Shown one piece after another: positions 1 to 12,813 of a stretch of 64,000 nucleotides of DNA. Numbering within the stretch: the first letter of the stretch is position 1; each line of letters starts with the position of its first letter. The notes beneath the pieces are model-generated. The model worked only from the letters and a program-made list of their open reading frames with translations, was not told the origin of the DNA and ran no database searches. Made by a program: the position numbers and the translations under genes. Origin of the DNA: Lethocerus indicus (Eukaryota; Arthropoda; Insecta; Hemiptera; Belostomatidae); the NCBI GenBank assembly GCA_019843655.1, contig JACDQD010000003.1:6450925-6514924 (forward strand). The letters run 5' to 3'.

Positions 1-1180
1 CCTAAAATGCGTTTCTACATCCGATTGTTCCCCCGAACAATGATTGCTAAATATAATTCGACCCGGTATAGGCGCTGTGTATCTCACTGCGATCCCACGC
101 CACGCATTGTGTACACAATCGGTACAGGGGCAAATGTTGAGTTCCGACCGAGGATAATATTGACGCAATTAATTCGGATTATAGCGGGAGCGCGGCCCCG
201 GCCGGAAGACAGAGACGAGTGTCGGCCCCTTTGAGTAGGCGATTCGACGTCGGAGCCTTGATCTCCAGAACACACAAAGTTCGGCCCAACGGACAGCCGC
301 CGCTTTGCGGTACAGTCGGTTTCGACAGGGAAACGCCCGCCGACGTAATTAAACAATGGAAATCCTTCACGGGACTACTTCATTTTTCAATTTACCGAAG
401 GAATTCAGGAAAATGTTTTAGGCCGACAAATAGTCGCGAACCTCCAAGAATAAAAAACCGCGGTACGGCCGTGGGGGGTGTAAATAAATCCGAAATGAAA
501 CCGCTGTGCCGGTTCCGTTAGGTTATAATTCTGGTCAAATTGTTTTATTATACCGGGCGTCGCTGGCTCCCGCCGGGCCGGCTATATCACGTTTCACCGC
601 CGCTTTTTTTTTCTTTTCTACGGAACAAATTAAACCCGGGTCCTGGGTGGGGTTCAAGTTTTTGTTTGTAGCCCGGTATGAATATTTGATGGAGCCGCCC
701 GGGCAAGACCGGTGTTGTCGTCATTTGGGGAACTTGTTCCGAATGCACGGGCTAATTTATAAGGGGTGCATGTGCACGAGCCCATGAGGTGAATAATGCA
801 TGCCATTATCTGTTGGCGGGGCCAAGACCGGAGACGCTAATATGCACGGAGAATGGGGCGGAGGCCGCCGTCGCTCCAACTAAACGGAGGAAAACGTTAC
901 TATTATTTTTTTTCATCCGGGATTTCGTTTGCAAATCGGGGGCGGGTGGGGCGGTGCGGGGGGGCGGCGAGGGTAATCGGGGCCTGTAGGGATGCCCGTC
1001 ACGTCGGGCAGCACACCCGTCACATTAGCACGCCCTCCACCCGCCACCGCCCACACCGATTCCGACCATTCATAATTCACTATGATAGTCGGGCCCCCCG
1101 GCCCGGGCTCCATCCACTGAATGCCAGCTTTAAACATCGCCCGCCTCCTGAGAGCGACCGATATTAGGGCCGGTTAATAC
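1..1180. other. Gene-free, GC-mixed CpG-containing block
   Basis: No gene seen. GC-rich stretches near 180-330, 540-720 and 850-1170 carry many CpG dinucleotides, separated by A+T patches with homeodomain-type cores such as the AATTAATTCGG near 168-178. The open frames here (up to about 104 codons, several overlapping on both strands) look like a consequence of low stop-codon density in GC-rich DNA: they share the same bases in different frames and show no known domain. It could be a regulatory element. That is inference from composition only. Confidence 0.5.
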
Positions 1181-1951
1181 GAATGGAATAGACGGGACAA
1201 GAACGACCTCATATATACTTCATTCCCAGAGGCCATTAATCTTCTACATTTGGCTAAGGCACGGACCGGATTTATCCTAAGCAGTCCCCGGGTCCGATAT
1301 AAAATATATTTTCCAAAACATAGCCTGTGTAAATAAAAAATTTATTATTATTAATTTTTTGTCTGAAAATCATGTCTTTCTCGAACCAGTCCAGCCCACT
1401 CGGATTGTTGATGGATAATTTGGAGCCAAATTGAAATTTGATTACGAAAGGCCGTCTCCAAGTTTGTCTCCGTCACGCTGTTTTAAACTAGTCGCTGATA
1501 TGACTAAAGCAACCGGTTTTCATGGACTGTAGTCGTTACATGTCTTATCTGTAAGTGTATTATTACGCTGATACTGATCCTAGTATTTTTGGCTTTTAAC
1601 TTACATATTCACTGTTAGTTATTAAAGTTTTGTGTAATAAAGGTCGGTTTTTCAATTCTTGTATTTGATCCTAGAGCACCTTTTCTGTGGATAAGATTTC
1701 TGTCATTTTTATTCCCGGAACGTTCACTTCGTCCCTCCAGTGGCACGAAACCGGCGGGTTTATTAAAGGTATTCGTGAGCAATAGAGAGGCGCTCGCTCC
1801 GAGTACAAGTTCATTATGAGAATGTCTCCGGTGTTCGCACATTCAAGCTATGCTGTCATTAACCTAATTGGATCATCCATTTTAATAACACGATTTTGGC
1901 CCTGGTGATTTGTTACTGTTCAGTGATTTTTTTAGAACTGATTTTTTAAAC

Positions 1952-2005
<54 letters not shown>

Positions 2006-2200
2006 TTTTACATTCGAATAGATTTTGCCAAAAGATCTTGTGACGGTAACAGGCGGTCGGCCAAAAGTGGCCCCCTACTGTCCACAATTTGTAATCAACA
2101 TAGTTCTACGTCAACAAATATTGACATTTCTCTGTTACTAGTAATTAAAAGTGATGAAATAGATAAGGTAGTCCAATACTCGTGGAATGATATTAATCAC
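1181..2200. other. AT-rich gene-free spacer with a long AT microsatellite
   Basis: No gene seen. The block is A+T rich and holds the AT repeat at 1957-2002. The 197-codon open frame covering 1910-2503 is open partly because the AT repeat reads as alternating Ile-Tyr and partly because it continues into GC-rich DNA, so it is not called a gene. Confidence 0.6.
1957..2002. repeat. (AT)23 microsatellite
   Basis: An uninterrupted run of 23 AT dinucleotides (46 bp), followed by a T run. It is self-complementary, so it could extrude as a cruciform and is likely length-polymorphic. It is one of two long AT tracts in the window; the other is at 59124-59171. Confidence 0.97.
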
Positions 2201-2670
2201 ACTTTTAGTTGGTACGTATGCGGCGTAACTAATCGGACGTTTCTCCGGCCGAGTGGTTTCTACCGTAAACCATCGGAGAGGGCGATGGGAACGGGCATCG
2301 CTTTCGCTGTTCAGTGTCAGCCGGCTTTGCTCATGCTCAACGGCGGGGGCTCAATAATGGGGATACGCAAATTCCAGGACCACGGCCGTGCCTTATCCCG
2401 GCCCCGGTTAACGTTTCGGGTGTTGGACGAAATTCGGTTCGCTTTTTTTTCTGCGGCGTCGTTGAACTGGGCCCGGCGTGAAAAACGTGTTAACCGGCAT
2501 TAGGGACGGTCCGGGCCGGCATTAGGGCAATCGATGCCGCTATTGCCGTTTTTTCGAGAGCTCCGAGGGGGGGGGTTTGGGTTGGATGGAGTGAGACTAA
2601 GTGGCTCCGGCCTTATCCGCCTATCGCTAATTACCGTTGTAACGCTGCCAGCGCTCGATTGCAAAAGTCA
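2201..2670. other. GC-richer CpG-containing block
   Basis: No gene seen. Many CpGs, a G run near 2566-2575, and repeated short words such as GGCATTAGGG appearing twice around 2497-2527. Composition changes abruptly from the AT-rich flanks on both sides, as for other islands in the window. Function unknown; a regulatory role is inference. Confidence 0.45.
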
Positions 2671-4010
2671 GTAACTACTCCCGCTTAATAACGGTCAAAT
2701 GATTCTTTTTCACCTCTTACTCAGACTCACGGATTTTTTTTACTATCAGTGAGCGGATTGATAAACAATCCGGTTGATGGAATTATTCTCATATAAATTT
2801 ATAGTGATCAAGAATATTGTTCGAGTGTTTAGCCAAAACATTTATTTCAATCATTTGCATCGATCAACGAAACTGATTCATTTCGTCGCAGGTGTATTCA
2901 TGTATATCTATACCATTTATAAAATGACGGGTTTGTTTTTGCTATAATATCTCAAGAACTACTGAACCGATATTCAAATCCTTTTTGCAATAGGTTGAGC
3001 GAAATAGGCTACAGTTTATATATTTGTGTGTTTGGGTATTTATATTTGAGTGTATATTCAGTTTCCCACACTAATTAGGGAGGTAATGATCAGGAAATCT
3101 ATATATTTAATATTCTGAGGCGCGTGTTTCTAAGTGCGGTCAAACAATGCTCCCCTTTGTTGAATCGACGAACAGTGTTGCCGCTATTGTCGGGAAAACC
3201 ACCGAGAGCTAAAAGTTTTGCTTCATTATGAATTAAATGAAACTCGATTTCAGAGTAGCTGCCGCTCTCGATCGCCTTAGGGACAAAGTAAGAAGATAAA
3301 CCTTAACTAAGAGACGGTAAGATAATTGAGCTCGCTGCAACAATCTGCGGAGAGTTCTAGTCGTATACGACGCAAATCTATGGCTCAGCGATCAGTTCTA
3401 CTAGAAAATCAACTCCATCCAACTACTTCCAATAGAAATCGAGCTCAATTTCAAAGTTTACGCGGTTTTTAATATGAGTTCCAACAGGAGAGTGATTAAT
3501 ACCCAATGATTCTATCATGTTCTCTCCATCCTATCCAATGCATTGGTTTAACGACTTTTCTTATTGTGGTTATTCCAAAATACCTCCTCCTATAAGAAAA
3601 GTTTTCAGTTTTAATTTCCTACATGCAGTAAGGGCTGATATCCAGTGTAGGCTCCAATCAAAGTTGTCAGAATACATGCTATAAATATTTATTTAAAAGA
3701 AAAGTATTGTAAGATCGAGGGGTGATTCCTGACGATTTGTGGAGGGGTAAGATGTGGTGGGACCTCCGCCTGCTTCCTCGGATTGGATCACGTGACGCCC
3801 GGGACACGTAAACGCTCGCACTCACACGCAGGGCGAATAAATTCGTTGCCGAGAGGCGATAAAGCGCCGGCTGAAGGGTTCCGGATCACGGACTGCAGTC
3901 GACGATTCCTCCGCCCCCAGCCACCCACTAGGCCAAACGGCCCCACCGAATCTGGCCCCGCTTTATGTTCCTGGCGGCCCTAAGTTTTTACCCAGGAGTT
4001 TGTTTCCCTT
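2671..4010. other. AT-rich spacer ending in a short GC block
   Basis: No gene seen. Positions 2671-3720 are A+T rich without repeats that stand out. A perfect POU octamer (ATTTGCAT) occurs at 2853-2860; one such match can arise by chance. Positions 3721-4010 turn GC-rich with several CpGs. The 66-codon open frame at 3783-3983 has no recognisable domain. Confidence 0.5.
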
Positions 4011-6090
4011 TGAGATTCCCGCTATTGTGATACTTTTTATTTCCTGTATAATTCGCCATGTAAATCATCGTTTGAAAAATTATCCCGATTTCCTGCCGAA
4101 ACCCGAATACTTTAGTAAGAACAGAAAAGTGAGTTCTCAGAAATTGGCTTAGGATCAAGTCCTGATATATAGGGCTTGTTCTAATTAGCAATGTCGTGTA
4201 AAGCCCCTCGTTACTCCTCCTATCTCAAACGTGAGGCGTCGTGCCTAGTTAGTGGAAGAGCAGGTATACCGGTTCGATTCCGGGACACTTTTCAGATATT
4301 TAAATTGCCAGGAGTGAATCTCGTATAACTCTAGAACGCTTGAACTTCTGCTTGAGTCCACTCGCTCCAAGGAGATTTCTCACAGGTCGGTGCACGGAAA
4401 AAAGTCAGAGACGGGTCCGTTGTTCTTGTCGGGGTCCGTGAGCGCCGAGCTCTGTATCAAGAGGTCAGGGATGCAATTTATTGGACTGCAGGAAGAGTTA
4501 TATTTATGCCTGGGTGTAATATTTTATTTAGCGCATATTTACGCCTTGTGCGTGCCCCTAGATCATTCTAGGCCAGTCGGGGGGAAAACAAACGTTCTTG
4601 GATCTTAATTTGGATAAAACAACTGAAATTCTTCTCAAACACTTTTTACTATTATACCCTACTGCAATGCCCAAGTATATTAACAGAATATATAGTTTTT
4701 CTTATAATTACGAATACATTTTTCAAGAGTACATATCTAACATAAGATGCGTTTTAATAAAAAGAAATTTAAAAAGAAGTAAATATAAATATAAGACAAT
4801 AAAATATAAAAAAAGTGATTTTTAAAACTGTATAGACTTATAGTCCCTTAGCATTATTGGAAGATTATATAGCGTAACAAATGGTCGTTGAAAAGGTAAA
4901 AATATGGAGCTCTGAACAACTCAGAAGAAAAAATTCATATAATATTACATTCACAAGAAAATCCTTGTAATACTAATAATATTCTCAATAATCCACTCTT
5001 AGAACACAATCGGAATTAAATATTATTAAATTTGATTACAATGACTGTACATTAATCAATCGTTTCTTGTTTATTATACAGTAAATTGAAATTCAGTAAT
5101 ATACAAGTCGGTCCATTTGAATTAATTTACGATTGACCGAACAGTAAATTCTTCTGGGAAAAGAAAATAGTATTTACCGGACTTGTAACAGGTTAAAATA
5201 AAAGATCAGCCGACCTTATCTACCGGCCGCGATTATTATGAATCGTCTTTTGTCCAGTTTCTAATGAATAATCGGTGGATTTGGCCCAAGAAAACGCCAC
5301 TTTGATGCGGGTCGATTGTTGGAGTGAAGAATTCCCAGTGTTCAAACGACGTCCAATCAATCATTCCCAGTTAATTGGTCGGGACCGAATAAAAAAAGAA
5401 CTCGAATTCGTGACCGTTGTTGCTCCGGTGCGAAAATTCAGACTTTTCCCCAGCCCGTTCATTTGCTTTTCCCTTTTTGCGATCGCAAACTGCACTCGCC
5501 CTCCTTCACAAAGTAAATTGGAGAAGTAAAACTTGTTTAATCCGATGAAAAAGTTAAATAAGGGCCACTGACTCTCCGACCTTTTCTCCCTCTGTACATG
5601 AATACATAATGTCCATTCTTCCTTAGAGGGCATTATAATGTTTTGCCCCAAATGCTTTTATATTTCTCGCAGTGATGCTTTAGACGAAATTCTATCACAT
5701 TTTCGTAAGTATACTTACGAAGATTTTTCATAACGCAATTTACTGTGATACAGCATGACTGCAATGTGGTTTATATATACAAAGAACTTCTGTAGTAAGT
5801 ATGGTAAATAAAATTATGATATAATTTATTATTTAAAATAGTCCGCATCCATCTCGCCGAATTAGGCTTCAGGAAAAAATGGGCTTGTATATTATTATAT
5901 TTTATACGTTTGGCTTGCAACTATAATTTCTTTTTCACATCTTGTGGAGGAAATAGTGCCAGATTTTCTACTGTGACAACGTTCGGATTGAATATATCTT
6001 AATAGTAGATTGTTCATGTTCTCTAACGACAGTGCCGGAATCTAGGCCAGGGTAAATTAAATGTGCACCTCAGCCTAAACTGTGACCGGG
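4011..6090. other. Very AT-rich gene-free stretch
   Basis: No gene seen. The 4600-5130 part is the most A+T-rich long segment near this end, with A-rich runs around 4740-4820. A tRNA-like relic lies at 4227-4292 and is listed separately. Open frames of 72-96 codons are within chance expectation and have no family resemblance that I recognise. Confidence 0.6.
4227..4292 (+). other. tRNA-like relic (possible tRNA pseudogene or SINE head)
   Basis: A T-arm-like hairpin with a perfect pol III B-box core (GGTTCGATTCC, 4271-4281) follows a D-arm-like string (GCCTAGTTAGTGGAAGAGC, about 4243-4261). A seven-base 5' string, AAACGTG, can pair with CACTTTT at the 3' end in six of seven positions. Only a few bases lie between the D-arm-like and T-arm-like parts, so there is no anticodon arm and this cannot be a working cytosolic tRNA. 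It could be a decayed tRNA, a tRNA-derived SINE remnant, or chance. Confidence 0.2.
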
Positions 6091-8280
6091 TGCGGCAAAA
6101 TAGCGACTACTGTTGTAGAGGGAAGACCGAGGGCTGAATTTCGAACGGACCATGAGAGTGGACACAATGCCCTTTGCTTCCGAACGGCCTATCTCGTTTA
6201 ATTTCTACACGTCTCCCTTTTTTCGGGCGCAGGAGAGAGAGAAGATGGACGAGCTGGGACCCCGGCAGCGTCCCATCCCCCCCCCCCACCAACACCGTCA
6301 AGGAGATGGAAAACTACTTCTCCGGTACCCGGTAGAAATAACAACGTCGGAAAGGTTATACCAGTTGGAACTGAAGATTCCGGATCATCAGTTATTCTTT
6401 ATTTATCATCCTAATTCGATACTTCCTTCCCAGGTGTAATATGAAATGTTTATCATTAGATTACAATAATTTGAAAAATGTATGTCTCAAATCTACAAAG
6501 GGAAACAACGATAACCATTCATTGAAGCCATTCAAATATGATGGCATCATTATCAATGAAAATTATAAAGACAAAATCTTATGTTGATGAGTAGAGCCAT
6601 CTCAAAATTTGCCTTTCGATATGCTTGCTTCAACTTACGTTATAAAAAGTGAACAAGAACAACTGAAATATGCTTACATTCAAACTTCGTAACTAAGTTC
6701 TATTATTGGGCTACCTACACTTCCAAATTCAATTATCGGTTTCCGAAAAATTTTAATCCTCCTGACTCTGTTTCCTTTGAAACTTCCTTTTCAGGTGATT
6801 TAATGACAGAATAATGTCGCGTATTCCGCGCAAGACAGCAGTCGAAACAGATAATGAAAGCCACTACCCCTTCCCCTCCTTTCACCTCTTCAATCGTTAC
6901 CAAAGCGATCGGTAAAGGTTTGTACTACAGCCCTCGCCACAAGGGGCCTTTCATTATGTATTTCTTCAGACTAACGAGGTCGTCCTAAAGCATGGCTAGG
7001 AGTGAGGGAGGGGAAGCTAAGCTCACCCTCCAACCCCTGCAGGATCCATAGGGGCCGTATGTATTATGGATCAACCGGATCGGAACAATTTAGGCGGGTA
7101 TCGAACCGAGTTTCGGGCGTATAACGATGCATAAATTAAAATACATTCGCGGTCTCTTGATTTAATATTTCGGGATTTTGACTGCGATGAGAAATCCGAA
7201 TGTGAATAGGCTAAAAAATGGAGTTATTTTGTGGTTTTTGTCCTTCACACCGGTGATATGTTTCAGGGAACGTCCGACCTCATCTCATTTGAAATTTATT
7301 GATACAATTTTTTTCTATAGTCTACTTCCTTCAAACAAGACGTATAACTCCTTACTCGGTCATGTTCACAGTTACAATTAGGGAATATCTCTTATATTAA
7401 TGGAACTGATTCATAGAATATTTCTTTCAACAATGTAGTGTCACATAAAGTTCTAATTATCAGTCATCCGAAATTAACTTCAACAACAGGCTTTGTATTA
7501 GGGTTTAGGCAAAATCAATGCCGGCACTCCGCTGGAAGGCAGCCAAGTGTAATATAAAATCGGCTCGGAATACTTGGAAAGGCTGAGCGAAAAAAAAATT
7601 CCCTGGCTTTGTCTAACTCTATAACCCGTCGGCTTAAGTTGTATTAGAGAGTTTCGGCTGTTGGACCAGTCTGATCCACGAGATGAGAAACTTGCCTCTG
7701 CGCAATCTAGGCCTCGGCTGGGGTGGGCCCAATGAAACCAGCCGTTAAAAAGGAGAGGGCCCTAACAGAGTTAAATTGACCGGAATTGTTTAGAAAACTT
7801 GGACCCGCGATTTATGGCCCAGCCCTAACATTCTTATTATCTGAGAGCCAACTTAACACAGCGGAATGATTCCAGTGACACGATTTGAATTCTTCTAGTC
7901 GGGAAAGCGTTACCGTCTTAGTCTGCTCCCATGATGTTAGCGAAAATGAATCTATCTATTATTAAATTTAGATAGGTAGCCATATTTATAGACGAAAGAC
8001 TCGTTGAAAACCGAGGATTTCAAGAAAACTCTATAATTTAGTTCATTCGCATTATTAATTCAATGAAATTTCGGTCCGCCACCGTGATTCCGAAGTGACG
8101 TGAGATTACTGTCCAGTAATGGTAAGCCGCGTAATTAGAATTAAATTGATAGTTTTAAAAATATAAGTTTACAAATTTTCCACAACTGGGGGCCTAAACA
8201 TATGATTCTAAAAAGAAACAAGGGCATCAATAGTTATACACCCGTAATGTGAAGAATTTTCTTCCCATTTTCTAACACCA
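6091..8280. other. Mixed-composition gene-free stretch
   Basis: No gene seen. GC-richer patches lie at 6100-6310 (with an 11-C run at 6277-6287), 6820-7110 and 7490-7830, with AT-rich DNA between. A short inverted repeat, CTATCTA at 7952-7958 with TAGATAG at 7969-7975, brackets an A+T loop. Acceptor-like TTTTCAG strings near 6790 have no convincing open exon behind them. Confidence 0.5.
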
Positions 8281-8373
8281 GGCAGTGTGTTGGGATCAAT
8301 CGAGAAGAGTGAGATGCCTGAAATTGTCCCGCAGAATCCTATCGGGCTGTGAGGCAATTCACGACCGATGGGC

Positions 8374-8400
8374 GAGAGAGAGAAAGGGGGGTGGAGAGAG

Positions 8401-8432
<32 letters not shown>

Positions 8433-8433
8433 T
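8374..8433. repeat. GA-rich microsatellite
   Basis: Imperfect GA repeat with a pure 25-bp core at 8401-8425. A second short GA patch follows at about 8469-8487. GA repeats of this kind can bind GAGA-type factors in arthropods, but that is family knowledge and not something the sequence proves here. Confidence 0.93.
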
Positions 8434-9184
8434 AGACAGAATTGCCGTTGATTGTGGCTTTACGGTCGAGCGAGAGAGAAAGAGAGATGCCTTCTGAATT
8501 ATAGAGGAGCTCGTCGTAGAGGGGCGGTCAACTGCAACACTGGGCTTTGTAATATTCCAATTGACGCGAGACTGTTGTATCTGCCTCTTCTTCTGATTCG
8601 ATATTCTGCGTACACTCGGGTAATAAAGTCATGTACATACATACATACTCTGATAGTACGATAGCAATGATAGCAGAAGTGATGAAATTAAGTTGTTTTG
8701 TATTCGTTTGGATTAATTCTGAATTAATAAAAATAAATTAAACTCCGTTTCATACTGTCTAGAGTAAAGTCTACAGTAAAACCATAAAAATATAATAGGA
8801 TACAAAGAAATGACGTGATATGTTATCACGAGCACTGGCCGCCTTTCCAGTGAATACATTTATTTATACTTATAGATCTAACATAATTTCGGCTCCTGCG
8901 TCGGCTTACAGGAAAAATAAGTTGTCCTACCGACTCGTAGATAGACTCCTAGACTTCGAAAAGGGCCGGGCCTACCTTCTCGGTGAATGCAGAGTGGCGG
9001 ACTTATTCATTGGAGACGGGGGTCCTTTTACGTTAGTCCCTTTTCCCGGAGCGGCGGGCTAAACGCATTAGGTCCACTGTGTACAGGCCTCCCGCTATCA
9101 GAAAGGATTTGCTCTGCCTGCGGGGAGAGCTCAGTATTTTTTTTTTCGATCCTCCCATTAAAGATTTTTCCTCTTCCCCATAAC

Positions 9185-9214
9185 TCATGGTCGAGGAGGA
9201 CCGGTCGACCATGA
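9185..9214. repeat. Small inverted repeat, 10-bp arms
   Basis: TCATGGTCGA at 9185-9194 and TCGACCATGA at 9205-9214 are exact reverse complements around a 10-bp spacer that itself contains ACCGG. Function unknown. Confidence 0.85.
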
Positions 9215-9382
9215 CCAACCCCACCCCCGCCTAACCGGAAATAGGCTGCCACCCCTTTTGCAGAATTATTACTGTGGGTTACCCTCTCTTGTTTTGTAAG
9301 TTTTTCCATCGGTTTTATATAATATAAGCATATTTCGAAGCTACTAATAACAACAATGTTCCCGTGTACTATAACCGATTGA

Positions 9383-9446
9383 GTCTCCTCTCGCTGGTTT
9401 GGTCTTTTGCTAGGCCGGTATCTGCTGGTTGCCATCTTCAATAGTG
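9383..9446 (+). mobile_element. Diverged single arm of the 82-bp inverted-repeat family
   Basis: This stretch aligns without gaps to the left arm of the 16982-17224 element, with about seven or eight mismatches over 64 bp (shared words include TCTCCTCTCGCTGGTT, GGTCTTTTGCTAG and GCCATCTTCA). No opposite arm is visible downstream, so it is a solo arm or a partly deleted copy. Greater divergence than between the two arms of the intact element suggests it is older. Confidence 0.75.
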
Positions 9447-10190
9447 GAGTTAGTCTTTTGTGGCATCCGGTTTGCACTGTCACTGTGACTTGCACTGACG
9501 GTAAAATATCAATCGAGCAAAATATTATTGCCGAAATATTTCAAAACTGCAGCTTTAGAAAAAAATATGTACCTAATTTTAGGCTACGTCCAATAAAGCT
9601 AATAGGTATAATGCCCGGTGTTTGCATTGTTGTGAAGGGGCGTGGATCAATTCTCTCATCAACTAAAGAAATATTTGTTCTACGTCCCGCCTAATATAAC
9701 AACTTCATTTCTCGGCAATTATTTATTTCCCGTTGTAGACGGGAAGGCCAGTGAATAGTTATTATGACGTGGGGGGGGAGGGCTGAGTAGTTCGTAAAAA
9801 TAGTCGGTCTCTTAATTTTCTACTCCGGCGTTTCAGGATTAAAGGATCGGTATTTATTTTTAATTTATCCCTAATCCAGTAAACGTTTGAACATCTCATC
9901 ATTCCGCTCGAGGCTCGAACCACCAATTTTCCTCACCGGTAAGGTACGCCCATAATATTTTAACCGAAACGAAGAGAAAAAAAACGACATAATACAGTTC
10001 TAAAAGTCGTAACGGAAGTAATATTTTGTTTGACTCGGCGCTATCTGAAAATCTTTTTTTAATTAGAAAGTTCCTCTCCCCCCCCAGGCCCGTGTGCTTC
10101 AGCGACTTAAATGCGGCCGTTTAACGCGACTCGGAGCGCAGGCAGAAAAGTGCGTATTATACATAATTACCCAGGTATTACGCCCCTCCT

Positions 10191-12480
10191 TATCGCCCGC
10201 TCAGATGAAACTCTTAAGAGAGAGCTCCGGTTGAGAGGATGAATATCGTCGGGACTTAGCCCTGTGGGCCGTGTTCTCTATCAAGAAGCTGGGTGCGAAG
10301 TGCCAGCGGGGGCCTATTCGAACCCGATGTTCAAATGGACGAGAATGGATTATTTCATAAGTGTGAGTAACAATCACGCGGAGAATAAGGAGAAAGGGAT
10401 TTTTTCCTGCCGGTACAGATTTCAGGGACTGACAGATAGGGGAGAGTGAATGGCTTCCACACACCTGTAGTCCCTGCCAATAGATAACGAACGTCGCCAT
10501 TTACAAGGGCACAAGCGACAGGCTCCACCACGTGGGAATACTCGTCGAGTCGGCAGCAAAGGTTTTTCCCTGCGGTCCACGATTTATAGTACAACAGACG
10601 ATTGTATCAAAATGGATTATCCATCTCCCTACCACCAATGTCTAAAGGATCGAAGTCAGAAGGGCAGGGGTATAGAATTTACCAAGTACTGTACAAAAAT
10701 TATAAGGTCCAAGACACTCGGCAAACGGTCGTTCTAAAAATTATTATTGGTTTCTACTTTTTAACCTTTACAAACGAAGAGACAGCGTGCAGCGGGGGTA
10801 TAATAAATAAATTGCGAGCTTAATGGAATAAACGCCTATGGAAAATTATTCGGCGCGTTGCTCTAACCCGTGATAAGTGGAGGGAATCGGGCGTGGAAAC
10901 TTGGGAATTTGCTCGGTTCGACGGCGTCCCGAAGAAATTGTGGGGCGGCGCGGGGAAAGTAAAAGAAAAATGGAGCGAAAAATTGCGACCCGCCGAGGAA
11001 TGACCGACAAAAAATGTCCGCCGATAAAGTAAATCCCTTACGGTCACGCATCCCTAAGTCTGTCATTTTCCATCATAAAAACCGCTCCCGGGCTCCTGTA
11101 TCGCGACCGATATTGCTACGACCTTTAAAATTGCTATTTCCCTCCTTCTTTTTTTTCCCCTACCTCCCGCCCGCTCCCACCCTCCACGTTTTACTCCAAT
11201 TTTCTTAATGGATATTAAATTATGTTGTGCCTCGAGTCGGGCTCCGAGATAAAGTGCGGCCCCGGAGAAAGCCGGGGGGAGTATCGAATCCGTGTAGGGC
11301 GGGAGGGGGTAGCTACACGTTTACAGACCGTTCGGAAGGACCCCCGAGGAACATAATTAAATTTATCTCCCCCTCGACGTGTGTGAAAACTGACTAGTCG
11401 GGACGCTCGCCGCTGCACCGTTTATCGTGCACTTTTTTGTCACTGCCATTTTATTATCGTGTACCAACTTCGGGAATAAACGCCAATGATGAAAGGGACA
11501 CAAAAAAAACGCCACGGAAATATTAATGGCAACAAAAATATAAAGTAGACAAGCTTTTATTTTATCTCTTCGAACAGCTGTGTACAAACTAGCACTGTCA
11601 CATTTTGCTCTATTTCTGAAAATCTTTACACGGGGTCCTCACTAGGCCCTGTGTAAATGTTCATCGTGTCATAAAATTGGATGATCACTGTTCCAGCAGC
11701 GGAGTTTACCACAGTCCTCTGTGGATTGAGGCAGCAAATCGATGTTCTGAATACTGGACATTCTTTTAACGAGCACACTATTCAATAAACCCAAGTAGTA
11801 GCATGTGTCGTGTAGATTTGTTTTTTTATTGTATTCAATTGTGAAATTAAATGCTATTAGTAGATGGCGGAAAACATAAATCGGCCCTGCTTAGAACCAG
11901 CTGATGAAACATGATACTATTGCAAACCCTCGTGGGCCCCCATACAAATACCCACCCAAGTTTAATATATTTACCATATTCCACATAAAATATTTGTTCC
12001 GGTTATATTTTCGATCTCTTGTCACAAAATATGTTGTTGTTCCAGCCTTCAGGTTTTAATGCGTCAACATCCGACGAGCGACATATCTTTCATTCGCAGT
12101 ACTGGATAAAGGGGGTAAAGAGCTTCGCACTTATCAAACGGTAATTTCAGTAATAAATTCAGCTTCTTCGGGGCTGCGGCCGTAAGTAAAAGTATACCTT
12201 GTTATACACCTCGCTCTCGGAGGAATCGGTTTGAGCTACTCAGGAGCGCATTAACCGGCGGTTGGTTGCCAAGAAAAACACAGGAAAATGTAAATGAATC
12301 CGACGTTAACTTGGCTTTGCATGAATTAGCATCGAATTAAGCGTGCGCCGGGAGGCGAAATGGACGCGGTAAAAATTTAACCGCATTCGCAATATTCTCC
12401 GATTGTTGAAATCCTGCATTCCCTCCTGAGTTTGGCGCTCTCTGAGGAAATTTTATTTGACCCTATGTAAAATTGAAGTC
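10191..12480. other. Long GC-mixed gene-free block
   Basis: No gene seen. Positions 10191-11420 and 12101-12480 are CpG-rich with scattered ATTA cores. Positions 11421-12100 are AT-rich. Overlapping short open frames on both strands around 10200-10600 and 10820-11210 are mutually incompatible and show no domain. The islands could be regulatory by analogy with other such blocks in the window. Confidence 0.45.
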
Positions 12481-12813
12481 GCATGGCTCTCGATTTCTCT
12501 GGTCGTGGCAATAAACTGAGATCCTTTATTATCCTTACTCTCTACCGGCCACGAAATACCGTTTCCTTAAGAAATAAATTTCTGATTTTAAACCCTTTTC
12601 ATAAAATTACGGCGGCTTCGAAAATGATTACTAAATTCTCTTCCTAATCGGGAAAAATGATGTACATTTACCTGAAAAGATAAATAACTAAACTGCGTTA
12701 TCGACATGGTATGTGTATTCGTGTACTTGAGTTGTAGCCGCGGTCGTTAGACACAGCCTAATACCGATGATCCGGTTATAATATACCGAACCGGGCTTTT
12801 TCTCTGCCTTAAG

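Larger units (their letters stand above)
8281..10190. other. Gene-free stretch with GA microsatellite and repeat fragment
   Basis: No gene seen. It contains the GA tract at 8374-8433, a short CATA repeat at about 8632-8648, a 10-bp-arm inverted repeat at 9185-9214 and a diverged arm of the window's inverted-repeat family at 9383-9446. The 155-codon minus-strand open frame at 9028-9495 spans that repeat fragment and has no recognisable domain, so it is not called a gene. Confidence 0.5.

Noticed and set aside
1910..2503. 197-codon open frame, the longest in the window
   Set aside because: It opens through the AT microsatellite (Ile-Tyr string) and a GC-rich tail. There is no domain and no splice context.
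7081..7110. TCGAACC string suggesting a minus-strand tRNA
   Set aside because: Stem pairing fails and no other tRNA arm is nearby.
9028..9495. 155-codon minus-strand open frame
   Set aside because: It runs through a decayed repeat arm and has no known domain.
9901..9960. Possible tRNA T-arm on the minus strand (GGTTCGAGCC)
   Set aside because: The T stem does not pair and no D-arm or acceptor stem is found.
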